A stretch of DNA of 64,000 bases, from NCBI GenBank assembly GCA_022826725.1, contig JAJDUF010000016.1, forward strand, positions 434,001 through 498,000, given 5' to 3'. Shown in pieces: positions 8,933 through 18,206 of this stretch (positions are counted from its first letter, which is position 1; every line of letters starts with the position of its first letter). The translations under genes and the position numbers were made by a program. Under the pieces are notes generated by a model. The model was not told the DNA's origin. It did not search any database and worked only from the letters and a program-made list of their open reading frames with translations. Source of the DNA: Chloroflexota bacterium (GTDB lineage: Bacteria > Chloroflexota > UBA11872 > UBA12225 > JAJDUF01).

Positions 8933-9883
8933 TTAGCCCGCGAGGCGGCGCAGCGCCTCCAGGTTGGGCGCGTCCGGACCCTTCTTATCGAAGCCCGGTA
9001 CCTCCAAGACGAACGGGAGGCTCCGCAACGCCGGGTGGGCGAGCACCGCGGCAAAATCCACCTCGCCGATCGTGCCGTGGCCGATGTTCTCGTGGCGGTC
9101 GCGGTTCGTGCCGAACGGCACCTTGGAATCGTTGGCATGGACCAAGCGCAGCCGCGATAGCCCCACCGTCCGGTCGCAGACTGCCACCGTCTCTTCGAGC
9201 GAGTCGGTCTGCTGCACGACCTTGTTGCGCGACTTCCCGGCCGGCGGTGCATCAGCCGCCGCCGGCGCTGTAGCCGCCTGCTGGGCGCGCGGCGTCAGGC
9301 TGTAGCCGGCGGCGTGCATGTGGCACGTGTCGAGGCAGATGGCGACCCGCGGATCGTGATCGAGGCGCTCCAGCAGCCCGGCTAGTTCTTCAAACGTGCG
9401 ACCGAGCGTAGTACCTTGACCGGCGCACGTCTCCAGCAGCAACTCGACCTCACCGGCGTCGTCTGCAGTCGCATCGAGACAATGCCGCAGGGCACCCGCC
9501 GCGCGGTCCAGCGCCTCCGGCACCGATTGACCCTTGGCCGCGCCGGGGTGGATCACGATTCCCGATACGCCCAAGCGCGCCGCAATCCGAAACTCGTCGG
9601 TCAGCGCGGTGAGACTGTTCTGGTAGATACGCTCATCGAGAGACGCAAAGTTCATCAAGTAGATGCCGTGGATGTAGGCGGGGCCAAGCTCGCGCTCCGC
9701 ACAGGCGGCGCGGAACTTGCTGACCGCCCTATCTTTGTGGTTGGGCGTGCGCCAGCCGGAAGGGCTACGGGCAAAGAGCTGAATTGGTCCGGCGCGTAAG
9801 CCGATCCGGTCGGCATGGTCGGTGGCCTTGTTCACGCCACCATTGAGGTGCGCTCCAATCCGGACCTGCTCGCGTACTGCCAT
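8933..9883 (-). CDS. nfo: Deoxyribonuclease IV (AP endonuclease)
   Basis: RIGAHLNGGVNKATDHADRIG...GIVIHPGAAKGQ...ICLDTCHMHAAGYSL...LVHANDSKVPFGTNRDRHENIGHGTIG. Confidence 0.93.
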   Translation of the reverse strand: MAVREQVRIGAHLNGGVNKATDHADRIGLRAGPIQLFARSPSGWRTPNHKDRAVSKFRAACAERELGPAYIHGIYLMNFASLDERIYQNSLTALTDEFRIAARLGVSGIVIHPGAAKGQSVPEALDRAAGALRHCLDATADDAGEVELLLETCAGQGTTLGRTFEELAGLLERLDHDPRVAICLDTCHMHAAGYSLTPRAQQAATAPAAADAPPAGKSRNKVVQQTDSLEETVAVCDRTVGLSRLRLVHANDSKVPFGTNRDRHENIGHGTIGEVDFAAVLAHPALRSLPFVLEVPGFDKKGPDAPNLEALRRLAG

Positions 9884-10158
9884 CTCCCGTTATCCCCTCA
9901 GTGTGTCGCGGCAGCGGTGTGCTGCCCGCAGGGGCAACGGCGCTGCTCAGTTCCGTAACGGGCAATCGGAGCGCTGGTAGCGGGCCGGGGGTAGCCTCCG
10001 CAACCGGCATTGCCGTTGCCGCCTCCGTTAGCCCTGTCCCTCCCGGCAGCGGCGTACTCTCGTGACAGTAGAGGGGCTCGTACAGGCGGGATTTTGAGGA
10101 GCCGCCGCCGCAGCGCTGGCTGCGATCAGCACACCGGCCACCGCCACACCAGTTACTG

Positions 10159-10377
10159 TCAGCCGGTAAACAGGTCAAAGACGTTGCCGAGCGTCGAGGT
10201 GTCGCCCTTATATAGCTCGGTGTAACCGCAGTCCTGGCAGGATACGGTCATGAACTTTTTGTTCTGTACGTCGAATATCTTGGCTAGGTTGCCGCCCGTG
10301 GCCCGGAACTCGTCCGTTTCGTAGTCGTGGCTACCGCACTTGGCGCACACATAGGTCGTTTGTCCGGAAGTGCTCAT
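10159..10377 (-). CDS. Zinc-ribbon domain protein (nucleic-acid-binding-like)
   Basis: YVCAKCGSHDYETDEFRATGGNLAKIFDVQNKKFMTVSCQDCGYTELYKG with two CxxC pairs. Confidence 0.85.
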   Translation of the reverse strand: MSTSGQTTYVCAKCGSHDYETDEFRATGGNLAKIFDVQNKKFMTVSCQDCGYTELYKGDTSTLGNVFDLFTG

Positions 10378-10508
10378 GGGTGGTGATCCTCCTATGAGGA
10401 GTCTAGCCGATAGGAGGGCAGGGACCAAAGGAAGCCTGACTGTTGAGCGGCATTCACTGGCGATGAGGCGCAGCTTGCGTCCCGGCAGTGGTCCAGCGTG
10501 AATCCCCG

Positions 10509-10619
10509 CTAAACAGTGAACCGCAACTGCATCCCCAACGCACGGGTGATTCTCAGCACCGTGGCAAAGGTAGGGTTGCCGTTTTCGGACAATGCCTTAT
10601 AGAGGCCCTCGCGGGTCAT
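10509..10619 (-). pseudogene. C-terminal remnant of an XRE/HigA-like addiction-module antidote protein
   Basis: Reverse frame MTREGLYKALSENGNPTFATVLRITRALGMQLRFTV* matches the C-terminal HTH of addiction-module antidote proteins; no N-terminal half upstream. Confidence 0.72.
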
Positions 10620-10960
10620 GTTTTGGGCGCGTCGGCCAGGAACCGACAGGCCGCCCATGCGAGAAGTGCCAATGCGACAAGAATCAGAATCAGGGCTGGT
10701 ATCGGGATTTCGCCTTTGTTGATGAACCAGACCGTGTTGAGTCCAATGGTCGCGGCTGCTGCAAGTCCCGACACGAGGACACTGAGGCGGCCTGGACGCA
10801 GCACTTGTGTGACCACAGCGGCGACGATCACCACGATGTTCCCGGTGATACGAGCTATCTCGACCGAATCGATTGCCACGTGCAATAGGGCGTCGAAGGC
10901 ACTCCAGACTGCCGCGGCGATCATCGCTCGACGACCGGTATGCAACAGATTCTTCATCAT
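10616..10960 (-). CDS. Small integral membrane protein, unknown function
   Basis: Multiple hydrophobic segments (IVVIVAAVVTQVL, VLVSGLAAAATIGLNTVWFI, LILILVALALLAWAACRF); start taken at MMKNLL. Confidence 0.55.
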   Translation of the reverse strand: MMKNLLHTGRRAMIAAAVWSAFDALLHVAIDSVEIARITGNIVVIVAAVVTQVLRPGRLSVLVSGLAAAATIGLNTVWFINKGEIPIPALILILVALALLAWAACRFLADAPKT

Positions 10961-11041
10961 TTCGTCCTCAGAAAACGCATGGACACCGATCTTAGTCGAG
11001 AGTGCGGCCGCGGGGAGAGCGGGGAACAACCACAACCGCGG

Positions 11042-12289
11042 CTACCAATGCAGCAGGCCGATGACCGCACCGGTCATGCAGGTGGCCATGGTGCCGGCTA
11101 CGATGGACTTCAGGCCCAGCTGGGCAATTTCCAGGCGCCGCTCGGGGACGATGGCGCCAATCCCGCCGACCATGATGCCAATGCTGCCGAAGTTGGCGAA
11201 ACCGCAGATGCTGTACGCCATAATCAGGGCGCTGCGCTCGCTTAGGCTGCCGGCCGGCAGTGCCGACATGTTGATGAACGCGACCAGCTCGTTGAGCACG
11301 ACCTTGATGCCCAGCAGTTGCCCGGCGGTCGTGGCCTCGGACCAGGGAATACCCAATGCCCACGCCACGGGCGCCAGCACCCAGCCGAGCATCCTTTGGA
11401 GTGTCAGCGGGCCACCATCTACGTCCGGAATGAGGGCAAGTACGATATTCGCCAGCTCCACGAGGGCGATCAGGACGATCAACATGCCGATGATATAGGC
11501 GAGCAAGCGCAGACCGTCTATGGTGCCGGTAGTCAGCGCGTCCAATCCGCTACGGTAGAGCCGCGCGAACTCAACCCGCTGCTCGACCTCTTCACCTTGC
11601 GGCGGCAGCATCACCTGCGCGATAACGACGGCCGCCGGTGCGCTGATGATGGAAGCCGTCAGCAAGTGCCCGGCCGGATCGGGGATGATGTCTTTGAGCA
11701 GCGTGGCGTAGAGGGCGAACACCGTGCCTGCGATGGTCGCCATGCCCGCAGTCATCACGACGAACAGCTCGGAGCGGCTCATACTCGCCAGGTAGGGGCG
11801 CACCAGGAGCGGCGCTTCCACCATGCCCACGAACACGTTGGCAGCAGTCGAGAAACTGGCGGCCCCGCTGATACGTAGGGTCTTGCCCAGCACCCAGGCG
11901 AACCCTTGCACCACCCAGGGCAGCACACGGAAGTGATAGAGGACAGCCGACAGTGCGCTAATGAGGATGACCAGTGGCAGGGAGCGAAACGCAAATACGA
12001 AAGACCCACCCGGTGTCCTCTCTTCGAACGGCAGCGGGGCACCGCCCAGAAACCCGAACACCAGCGACGTTCCCGCCTGCGTCGCCCGCATCAGCGCGTC
12101 CACCGCGTTACCGATCCAGGTGAGCGGCGTCTGCGATATGGGCAGCTTCGTCAGCAGCAGGGCCAGCACGAACTGCAGGACCAACCCGGCCACTACCATC
12201 CGCCAGGGGAAGCGGCGCCGATGCTCACTGATCACCCAAGCGAAGACGATCAACCCGATCAAGCCGATGATTGGCTGGATTAGCGTCAT
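11042..12289 (-). CDS. NupC/CNT family concentrative nucleoside transporter
   Basis: GAASFSTAANVFVGMVEAPLLVRPYLASMSRSELFVVMTAGMATIAGTVFALYATLL; GFANFGSIGIMVGGIGAIVPERR. Confidence 0.92.
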   Translation of the reverse strand: MTLIQPIIGLIGLIVFAWVISEHRRRFPWRMVVAGLVLQFVLALLLTKLPISQTPLTWIGNAVDALMRATQAGTSLVFGFLGGAPLPFEERTPGGSFVFAFRSLPLVILISALSAVLYHFRVLPWVVQGFAWVLGKTLRISGAASFSTAANVFVGMVEAPLLVRPYLASMSRSELFVVMTAGMATIAGTVFALYATLLKDIIPDPAGHLLTASIISAPAAVVIAQVMLPPQGEEVEQRVEFARLYRSGLDALTTGTIDGLRLLAYIIGMLIVLIALVELANIVLALIPDVDGGPLTLQRMLGWVLAPVAWALGIPWSEATTAGQLLGIKVVLNELVAFINMSALPAGSLSERSALIMAYSICGFANFGSIGIMVGGIGAIVPERRLEIAQLGLKSIVAGTMATCMTGAVIGLLHW

Positions 12290-12429
12290 TGTTCGTTACC
12301 CCCATGATCGCCCGGTCGGTGATCGGGCGAGAAGCACACGCCACCTGACGTGCCCAGCGTTCCCCAAACGGAGCACCGCCGCCAGTGTAGTCGCTGAGAG
12401 AGCGGGACACAAACGAGATGAACGCGCCT

Positions 12430-13074
12430 CTAGCTCCTGTTCTCGGCCACGATAATCTCGCTCGGCACGCCCCACTGCACCACCACCTCGCGCCTGGCCA
12501 AGCGGAATCCGGCCTGCCCTACCAAGTCGGTCAACTGCAAGGGACGGCAGCCACCACAGCCCTCCGGACTGATGGCGTAGAGCAACTTCCAGAGCGCGAT
12601 GATCGCGCGGCTGGGTCGGGTGACCCCTTCGGTGAGCGTGACCAGCACGAGACGACCACCCGGTGCGAGCACCCGCCGGAAGTCGTGGAGGAGGCCTGCC
12701 AAGTCCGGCGCCGGCAGGAGGTCGAGCACATAGGCGGCGAACAGATAGTCAAAGCTGGCGTTGGCGTAGGGCAGCCGGCGTGCATCGCCCAGACACACCG
12801 GTGTCCCGGTGCGGGCACGGGTGAGGCGGAGCATCACCGGCGATACGTCGAGGCCGACGGCAACCCCGCCCGGCGCGACGGCCGCCTCGATTTGGACGTG
12901 CTCTTTGCCGGTCCCTACACCGACGTTCAGCACGCGGCAGCCGGGCGGCGGTGCCAACAGGTCCAAGGCGCGAGTTTTGGCACGGCCCTCGAAGTGCCCG
13001 GCCCAATCCTGATACGTTCCCAAGCGATCATAGTAGCGCCGGGCCGCTTCACGTGAGATGGTGTCCTGGATCAT
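12430..13074 (-). CDS. Class I SAM-dependent methyltransferase
   Basis: CRVLNVGVGTGKEHVQIEAAVAPGGVAVGLDVSPVMLRLTRAR...LPYANASFDYLFAAYVLDLLP. Confidence 0.85.
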   Translation of the reverse strand: MIQDTISREAARRYYDRLGTYQDWAGHFEGRAKTRALDLLAPPPGCRVLNVGVGTGKEHVQIEAAVAPGGVAVGLDVSPVMLRLTRARTGTPVCLGDARRLPYANASFDYLFAAYVLDLLPAPDLAGLLHDFRRVLAPGGRLVLVTLTEGVTRPSRAIIALWKLLYAISPEGCGGCRPLQLTDLVGQAGFRLARREVVVQWGVPSEIIVAENRS

Positions 13075-13080
13075 CGCTCT

Positions 13081-13626
13081 TCACCGGAAGCGGCGTTTGA
13101 GTATGCGGACCACCGCTTTATGCTCGCTGGCCGGAATGTGCAGCGTGTGCGGCCGGTTACCCTTGCGCGGCGTCAAGACAATCTGATTGCCTCGAGTATC
13201 GAAGCGGCGGAACTCGCGCCAGAGGCGTGGAGCGGTGTTATTGATCGCCACCCCACGGTCGGTTAGGACATAGCGCATCGGCAACCCGAGAATGAGGAGC
13301 GCACCGCCGAGGGCGATGTACTCGGTACCGGGCAGGTAGTAGCCTTGGCCGAGGACATAGCGCTCGATCTGCCCCAAGGCCACATACGCGGTCAGCAGCA
13401 GCAGCAATCCCCGCAGCACTAGGAGACGGCGCAGCGGCGATAGCCGGGTTTCGTAGAGGATGCTGCCGGACCGGCGAGAACCGAAGGGGAACCAGACGCG
13501 CAGCAGCAGCAATGAGAGCAGGAGGCTGACAAAGCTACTACCAAGCAGTTCGAGCCAGTTGTCGGGCACGCGGTTTGCTCCCGTGGCTGGTGCCCGGATG
13601 CTACCACACCACGACCGGCACGACAA
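13081..13626 (-). CDS. Hypothetical membrane protein (possible bacterial PH-like domain)
   Basis: Three hydrophobic segments followed by MRYVLTDRGVAINNTAPRLWREFRRFDTRGNQIVLTPRKGN. Confidence 0.55.
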   Translation of the reverse strand: MSCRSWCGSIRAPATGANRVPDNWLELLGSSFVSLLLSLLLLRVWFPFGSRRSGSILYETRLSPLRRLLVLRGLLLLLTAYVALGQIERYVLGQGYYLPGTEYIALGGALLILGLPMRYVLTDRGVAINNTAPRLWREFRRFDTRGNQIVLTPRKGNRPHTLHIPASEHKAVVRILKRRFR

Positions 13627-13751
13627 CGGCCGGCAGCCGGGCCCAACCCGCTGCCGGGCAGGGAATGCCGGAGAGTGACTGCACCGGTGATATACTCATA
13701 CGGAGACAGCGGACATAGAGAGCCGGAATTGTCGCCGGGGAGGAATTGCGT

Positions 13752-14504
13752 ATGGCTGGTCATTCCAAATGGGCACAGATCAAACGTCAGAAGGCCGGCA
13801 ACGATGCCAAGCGCGGCCAGATGTTCACCAAACTGGGCCGGGAGATCGAGATCGCCGCCCGCGATGGTGGTGGTGATCCTGCGACGAACGTCCGGCTGCG
13901 TTTTGCCATCCAGCGCGCCCGCAGCTTCAATATGCCGGCGGATAATATCGAGCGGGCCACTAAGCGCGGTATTGGCGAGACCGACGACGCCGTGCAGTAC
14001 GACGAGATCACCTACGAAGGGTACGCCCCCGGGGGGGCGGCCCTCTACATCGAGGTCGTGACCGACAACCGCAACCGAGCGGTGGCCGAAGTGCGGAGTG
14101 TGCTGACGCGAGCCGGTGGCAGCCTCGGCGAGTCCGGGTGTGTGGCGTGGAACTTCGACCAGCGCGGGGTACTGATCGGGGCGCTGACCCCGGAGCAGGA
14201 TGCCGATGAGCTGGCGCTGACAGCGATTGACGCCGGCGCCCTCGACATCATGGAGGACAATGGCACGCTGGAGGTCCACACGGCACCAACGGACCTGGAG
14301 TCCGGCAAGCAAGCGTTGGAGGCCGAGGGGTTCGCGGTCACTGAGGCCGAGGTGACCTTCATTCCCAAGAGTACGGTCAAGCTGGAGGCGCGTCGGACCG
14401 AGCAGGTGATGCGGCTGATCGAGCAGATCGAAGAGTTCGACGACGTGCAGCGCGTCCACACCAACCTCGACATTGCCGAAGCGCCAGTCGCCGCAGCAGC
14501 CTAG
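13752..14504 (+). CDS. yebC: YebC/PmpR family regulatory protein
   Basis: MAGHSKWAQIKRQKAGNDAKRGQMFTKLGREIEIAARDGGGDPATNVRLRFAIQRAR. Confidence 0.96.
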   Translation: MAGHSKWAQIKRQKAGNDAKRGQMFTKLGREIEIAARDGGGDPATNVRLRFAIQRARSFNMPADNIERATKRGIGETDDAVQYDEITYEGYAPGGAALYIEVVTDNRNRAVAEVRSVLTRAGGSLGESGCVAWNFDQRGVLIGALTPEQDADELALTAIDAGALDIMEDNGTLEVHTAPTDLESGKQALEAEGFAVTEAEVTFIPKSTVKLEARRTEQVMRLIEQIEEFDDVQRVHTNLDIAEAPVAAAA

Positions 14505-14589
14505 GGCGGGGGGCAACGTACCGGTCGGCAGGGGCGAGGGCAACCACAAAGGTGGCCCCCACAGCAGCCAACCGGTACCGCCAACCTTG

Positions 14590-14617
14590 TAGGGGCGTCC
14601 CTTGTGAGTGCCCTGGG
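14590..14617. repeat. Short imperfect-palindrome intergenic repeat (copy 2)
   Basis: taggggcgtcccttgtgagtgccctggg shares taggggcgtcccttgtg with the reverse complement of 23123-23151. Confidence 0.6.
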
Positions 14618-14685
14618 TTGCGGCTGGTGGGGGAATGACGGGCCGGGGCGAGCACGGCGGTTCGGGCGGCGAGGCCTCGCTATCA

Positions 14686-14697
14686 GAACATCCGTTC
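14686..14697 (+). promoter_or_regulatory. Candidate LexA/SOS box upstream of ruvCAB
   Basis: GAACATCCGTTC matches GAAC-N4-GTTC, 7 bp upstream of the ruvC ATG. Confidence 0.7.
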
Positions 14698-14704
14698 CGG
14701 TAGC

Positions 14705-15265
14705 ATGAAGACGATGAACGTAGAGCCGGCGGCGGCCGTTGCCCCCCGCGGCGGTGCTGATGACGACGAGCAGATCACCGTCCTCGGCATAGACCCCGGG
14801 ACGGCCCGTATGGGCTACGGTGTCGTTCGCGGTGACGTTGAGTATGAGTTGCTGGATTTCGGCTGCCTGACCACTACCACCGACCAGTCGCCGGAGCAGC
14901 GCCTGCTCACCTTGTACCGGGGCTTGCACGCGCTCGTCGAGCGACATCAACCACAGGTCGTCGCGGTAGAGCGCCTGTTTTTCAGCCGCAACGTGAAGAC
15001 CGCGCTTGCCGTCGGACAGGCGCGCGGGGTGGCACTGCTCGCCGCGGCGAGTAACGCGGTCCCGGTCGCGGAGTACACGCCGCTGGAAGTCAAGCAGGCC
15101 GTGACCGGCTTCGGGCGCGCGGACAAGGACCAGGTCCAGCGGATGGTGCAGGCCCTACTGCAGCTGCCGGCGCCGCCCCGCCCTGACGACGCGGCCGACG
15201 CGCTCGCGGTCGCGTTGTGTCACCTCCACGCGGCGCCCGCCCGGCGCTGGGGACTGCGCTCGTGA
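14705..15265 (+). CDS. ruvC: Crossover junction endodeoxyribonuclease RuvC
   Basis: [17 protein letters not shown]...[29 protein letters not shown]...[17 protein letters not shown]. Confidence 0.96.
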   Translation: MKTMNVEPAAAVAPRGGADDDEQITVLGIDPGTARMGYGVVRGDVEYELLDFGCLTTTTDQSPEQRLLTLYRGLHALVERHQPQVVAVERLFFSRNVKTALAVGQARGVALLAAASNAVPVAEYTPLEVKQAVTGFGRADKDQVQRMVQALLQLPAPPRPDDAADALAVALCHLHAAPARRWGLRS

Positions 15266-15837
15266 TTGACTTTGTCCGCGGGACGCTGGAGCGCACCGGG
15301 CCGGACTTTGCCGTCGTACACGTCGGCGGGGTCGGTTTGCGGGTGTACATCCCGGCCGGCACGCTTGCGGCGCTACCGGCGCCCGGCGGTACCGTGCAGC
15401 TGCACACCCACCTCTACGTGCGCGAGGAGGTGCTGGCGCTCTATGGGTTCGCGGAAAGCGGCGAGCTGGCTCTATTCGAGCTGCTGCTGACTGTCAGCGG
15501 CGTCGGGCCGCGCCTCGCCCTGGCCATTCTTTCCACGGCGCCGCCGGAGCGACTGGCCCAGGAGATCGCCAACGGCGAGGATACGCTGCTACTGCGCGTG
15601 CCCGGCGTGGGGCGCCGGACGGCCGCCCGGCTCATTCTGGAGCTGAAGAACAAGGTAGACGCGGTACCATTGCCGGTAGGACCGGACGAGGGTGAGCTAC
15701 TGGAAGCCTTGGCCACGTTGGGGTACTCTGCGGTCGAGGCGCAGATGGCGGTGCGGGCGCTCCCGCCGGACGACTCGCTGACGCAAGAGGAGCGGCTGCG
15801 CCTGGCCTTGGCCGAGCTAGCGCCGCAAAGTGACTGA
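15262..15837 (+). CDS. ruvA: Holliday junction branch migration protein RuvA
   Basis: [31 protein letters not shown]...[21 protein letters not shown] start overlaps ruvC stop (GTGA). Confidence 0.95.
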   Translation: MIDFVRGTLERTGPDFAVVHVGGVGLRVYIPAGTLAALPAPGGTVQLHTHLYVREEVLALYGFAESGELALFELLLTVSGVGPRLALAILSTAPPERLAQEIANGEDTLLLRVPGVGRRTAARLILELKNKVDAVPLPVGPDEGELLEALATLGYSAVEAQMAVRALPPDDSLTQEERLRLALAELAPQSD

Positions 15838-15878
15838 CCGGCGACAACCACCTGCGAGCCGCTGACTGCGGGCAGACC

Positions 15879-16922
15879 ATGAGCGAGCGCATTATCGGGC
15901 CGGACACGCAGGCGGGGGATGCGGCGCTGGACCTCAGCCTGCGCCCGCGGCGGTTGGACGACGACGAGTTCATCAACCAAACGCGGGTGAAGGAGCAGCT
16001 CCGCATCGCCATCGAGGCGGCACGCCAGCGTGGGGAGGCGCTCGATCACGTTCTCCTGCACGGGGCGGCGGGCCTCGGCAAAACCACGCTCGCCAACATC
16101 ATCGCCAACGAGCTAGGAGTGCGGATCAGGACCACCGCCGGACCGGCCATCGAGCGACAAGGCGACCTGGCTGCTATCGCGACGAACATGCGCCGCGGCG
16201 ACGTGTTCTTCATTGACGAGATTCACCGCCTCAATCGGATCGTCGAGGAAGTGCTGTACCCGGTCATGGAGGACTTTACGCTCGACGTGGTGATCGGGAA
16301 GGGGCCGGCGGCGAAGACGATGCGGCTGCCGCTGCCCCCGTTCACGATCATCGGCGCCACCACCCGCGTGTCGCTGCTGACGGCGCCGCTGCGGGATCGG
16401 TTCGGGTTGGTCTTCCGGCTGGACTTCTACGACGAGGCGGCGATGGCGCAGATCGTGACCCGCTCGGCCGGCATCTTGGGCGTGCCGATCGCAGCCGGCG
16501 GTGCGCTGGAGATTGCCCGCCGCTCGCGCCGCACGCCGCGCGTCGCCAACCGGCTGCTCAAGCGAGTGCGCGACTACGCCCAGGTTCGCGCCGACGGCTC
16601 GATTACGGTGAGCGTCGCGCGCGATGCGCTGGAAATGCTCGAAGTTGACGCGCAGGGCCTCGATGAGGTGGACCGCCTCATCCTCCAGACTATCCTGACG
16701 AAGTTCGGTGGTGGCCCGGTGGGGCTGGACACGATTGCCGCTGCGGTCGGCGAGGAGAGCGAGACCATCCAGGATGTCTACGAGCCGTACTTGATCCAGC
16801 TCGGCTACCTGCAACCTACCCGCCAGGGCCGGCTGGCAACGCCGCTGGCAGCACAGCACCTCGGACTGCCGCACCCCAACGATGACGCTGCCGAGGCACC
16901 GCAGCAAGGCTGGCTGCTGTAA
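15879..16922 (+). CDS. ruvB: Holliday junction branch migration helicase RuvB
   Basis: [79 protein letters not shown]. Confidence 0.97.
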   Translation: MSERIIGPDTQAGDAALDLSLRPRRLDDDEFINQTRVKEQLRIAIEAARQRGEALDHVLLHGAAGLGKTTLANIIANELGVRIRTTAGPAIERQGDLAAIATNMRRGDVFFIDEIHRLNRIVEEVLYPVMEDFTLDVVIGKGPAAKTMRLPLPPFTIIGATTRVSLLTAPLRDRFGLVFRLDFYDEAAMAQIVTRSAGILGVPIAAGGALEIARRSRRTPRVANRLLKRVRDYAQVRADGSITVSVARDALEMLEVDAQGLDEVDRLILQTILTKFGGGPVGLDTIAAAVGEESETIQDVYEPYLIQLGYLQPTRQGRLATPLAAQHLGLPHPNDDAAEAPQQGWLL

Positions 16923-16972
16923 CCCGCGATCCACACGCCACCGACGGCAACCTCGCTGCTGGAGCATTGTCC

Positions 16973-18151
16973 ATGCGGACGGCCGCCTTTGACTACGCCC
17001 TCCCCCCGGCCCTGATCGCGCAAGCGCCGGTGACGCCCCGCGACTCGTCCCGGCTGCTGGTGGTCCACCGGGAAAGCGCCGCACGGCGTTTCGAGCACCG
17101 CCGCTTCACCGACATCGGCGACTATCTCCAGGCCGGCGATCTACTGGTCGCCAACGACACCCGGGTGCTGCCCGGCCGCCTCTGGGCACAGCGACCCAGC
17201 GGCGGTGGTGTGGAGCTATTGCTGCTGCGGCCGGTGCGCGCGGGCTGGTGGGAGGCCCTGGCCCGCCCGGCGCGGCGGTTGCGCGTCGGCACCATCCTCA
17301 CGCTCGTCGAGCCGCCGGGCCGGGCGGCCGGTGCGCGAGGCCCGGCAGCACCCCCGGACACGCGGCCGGACCCCAGGATCGAGGTCGGCGAGCGCACCGC
17401 CAGCGGCGGCGTGCAGGTACGTCCGCTGGCCGCGTTGGACACAGTGCTGGCGCACTACGGGCAGGTCCCACTCCCCCCCTATATCCAGCGTCGGCTGACC
17501 GACGCGGAACGGTATCAGACGATCTACGGTCAACGCGAGGGATCGGCCGCGGCGCCGACCGCCGGCCTGCACTTCACGCCGCAGCTACTCGATCAACTCC
17601 GGGCCAAGCAGGTGCAGTTGGCCTTCGTCACGCTGCACATCGGCCCAGACACGTTCCGGCCCATCCGCACCGAGACGGTAGAAGGCCACCGGATGCACGC
17701 CGAGTACGTCTCGCTCAGTGCGGAGACGGCAGCGGCGATCAGCGCCGCGCGCGCCGCCGGTCGGCGGGTGATTGCCGTTGGGACAACGGCGGTGCGGACT
17801 TTGGAGGCCGTGGCGCTGGCAGCGGCCGGCGGCCCACCGCTGGCCGGTAGTCCGCAGGAGGCCCTCAAGCTGGCCAACGAGCCATTGCCGGCCTCCGCTA
17901 CGGGAAGCACGGACCGCGGTTCACTGCTCGACTTGCCGGCTACGAGCGGCTGGACGGCGCTCTACATCACGCCAGGGCACCAATTCCGGGTCGTAGACGC
18001 CCTCAGCACCAACTTTCACTTGCCGCGCTCGACCCTGCTCGTCCTGGTGGCGGCCTTTGCCGGTCGGTCGCTGCTCTTCGACGCCTACCAGGAAGCGCTA
18101 CGCCTCCGCTACCGCTTCTTCAGCTTCGGCGACGCCATGCTGATCGTCTAG
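16973..18151 (+). CDS. queA: S-adenosylmethionine:tRNA ribosyltransferase-isomerase
   Basis: MRTAAFDYALPPALIAQAPVTPRDSSRLLVV...LVANDTRVLPGRL...AAPTAGLHFTPQLLDQL...FHLPRSTLLVLVAAFAG. Confidence 0.95.
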   Translation: MRTAAFDYALPPALIAQAPVTPRDSSRLLVVHRESAARRFEHRRFTDIGDYLQAGDLLVANDTRVLPGRLWAQRPSGGGVELLLLRPVRAGWWEALARPARRLRVGTILTLVEPPGRAAGARGPAAPPDTRPDPRIEVGERTASGGVQVRPLAALDTVLAHYGQVPLPPYIQRRLTDAERYQTIYGQREGSAAAPTAGLHFTPQLLDQLRAKQVQLAFVTLHIGPDTFRPIRTETVEGHRMHAEYVSLSAETAAAISAARAAGRRVIAVGTTAVRTLEAVALAAAGGPPLAGSPQEALKLANEPLPASATGSTDRGSLLDLPATSGWTALYITPGHQFRVVDALSTNFHLPRSTLLVLVAAFAGRSLLFDAYQEALRLRYRFFSFGDAMLIV

Positions 18152-18164
18152 CTCGCTGCCAACT

Positions 18165-18192
18165 GCTCCCTCCCCCCGTGGGAGAGGGGAAG
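18165..18192. repeat. REP-like hairpin at queA 3' end
   Basis: ctccctccccccgtgggagagggg; same family as elements near 8.9, 22.4, 25.6 and 26.9 kb. Confidence 0.5.
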
Positions 18193-18206
18193 TTCCCAGC
18201 CGCCGG

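Noticed and set aside
10488-11498. 336-aa plus-strand ORF
   Set aside because: Antisense to the membrane protein and nucleoside transporter; composition inconsistent with a real protein
13419-14549. 376-aa minus-strand ORF
   Set aside because: Antisense to yebC, no domain signal
16113-17084. 323-aa minus-strand ORF
   Set aside because: Antisense to ruvB, which is unambiguous
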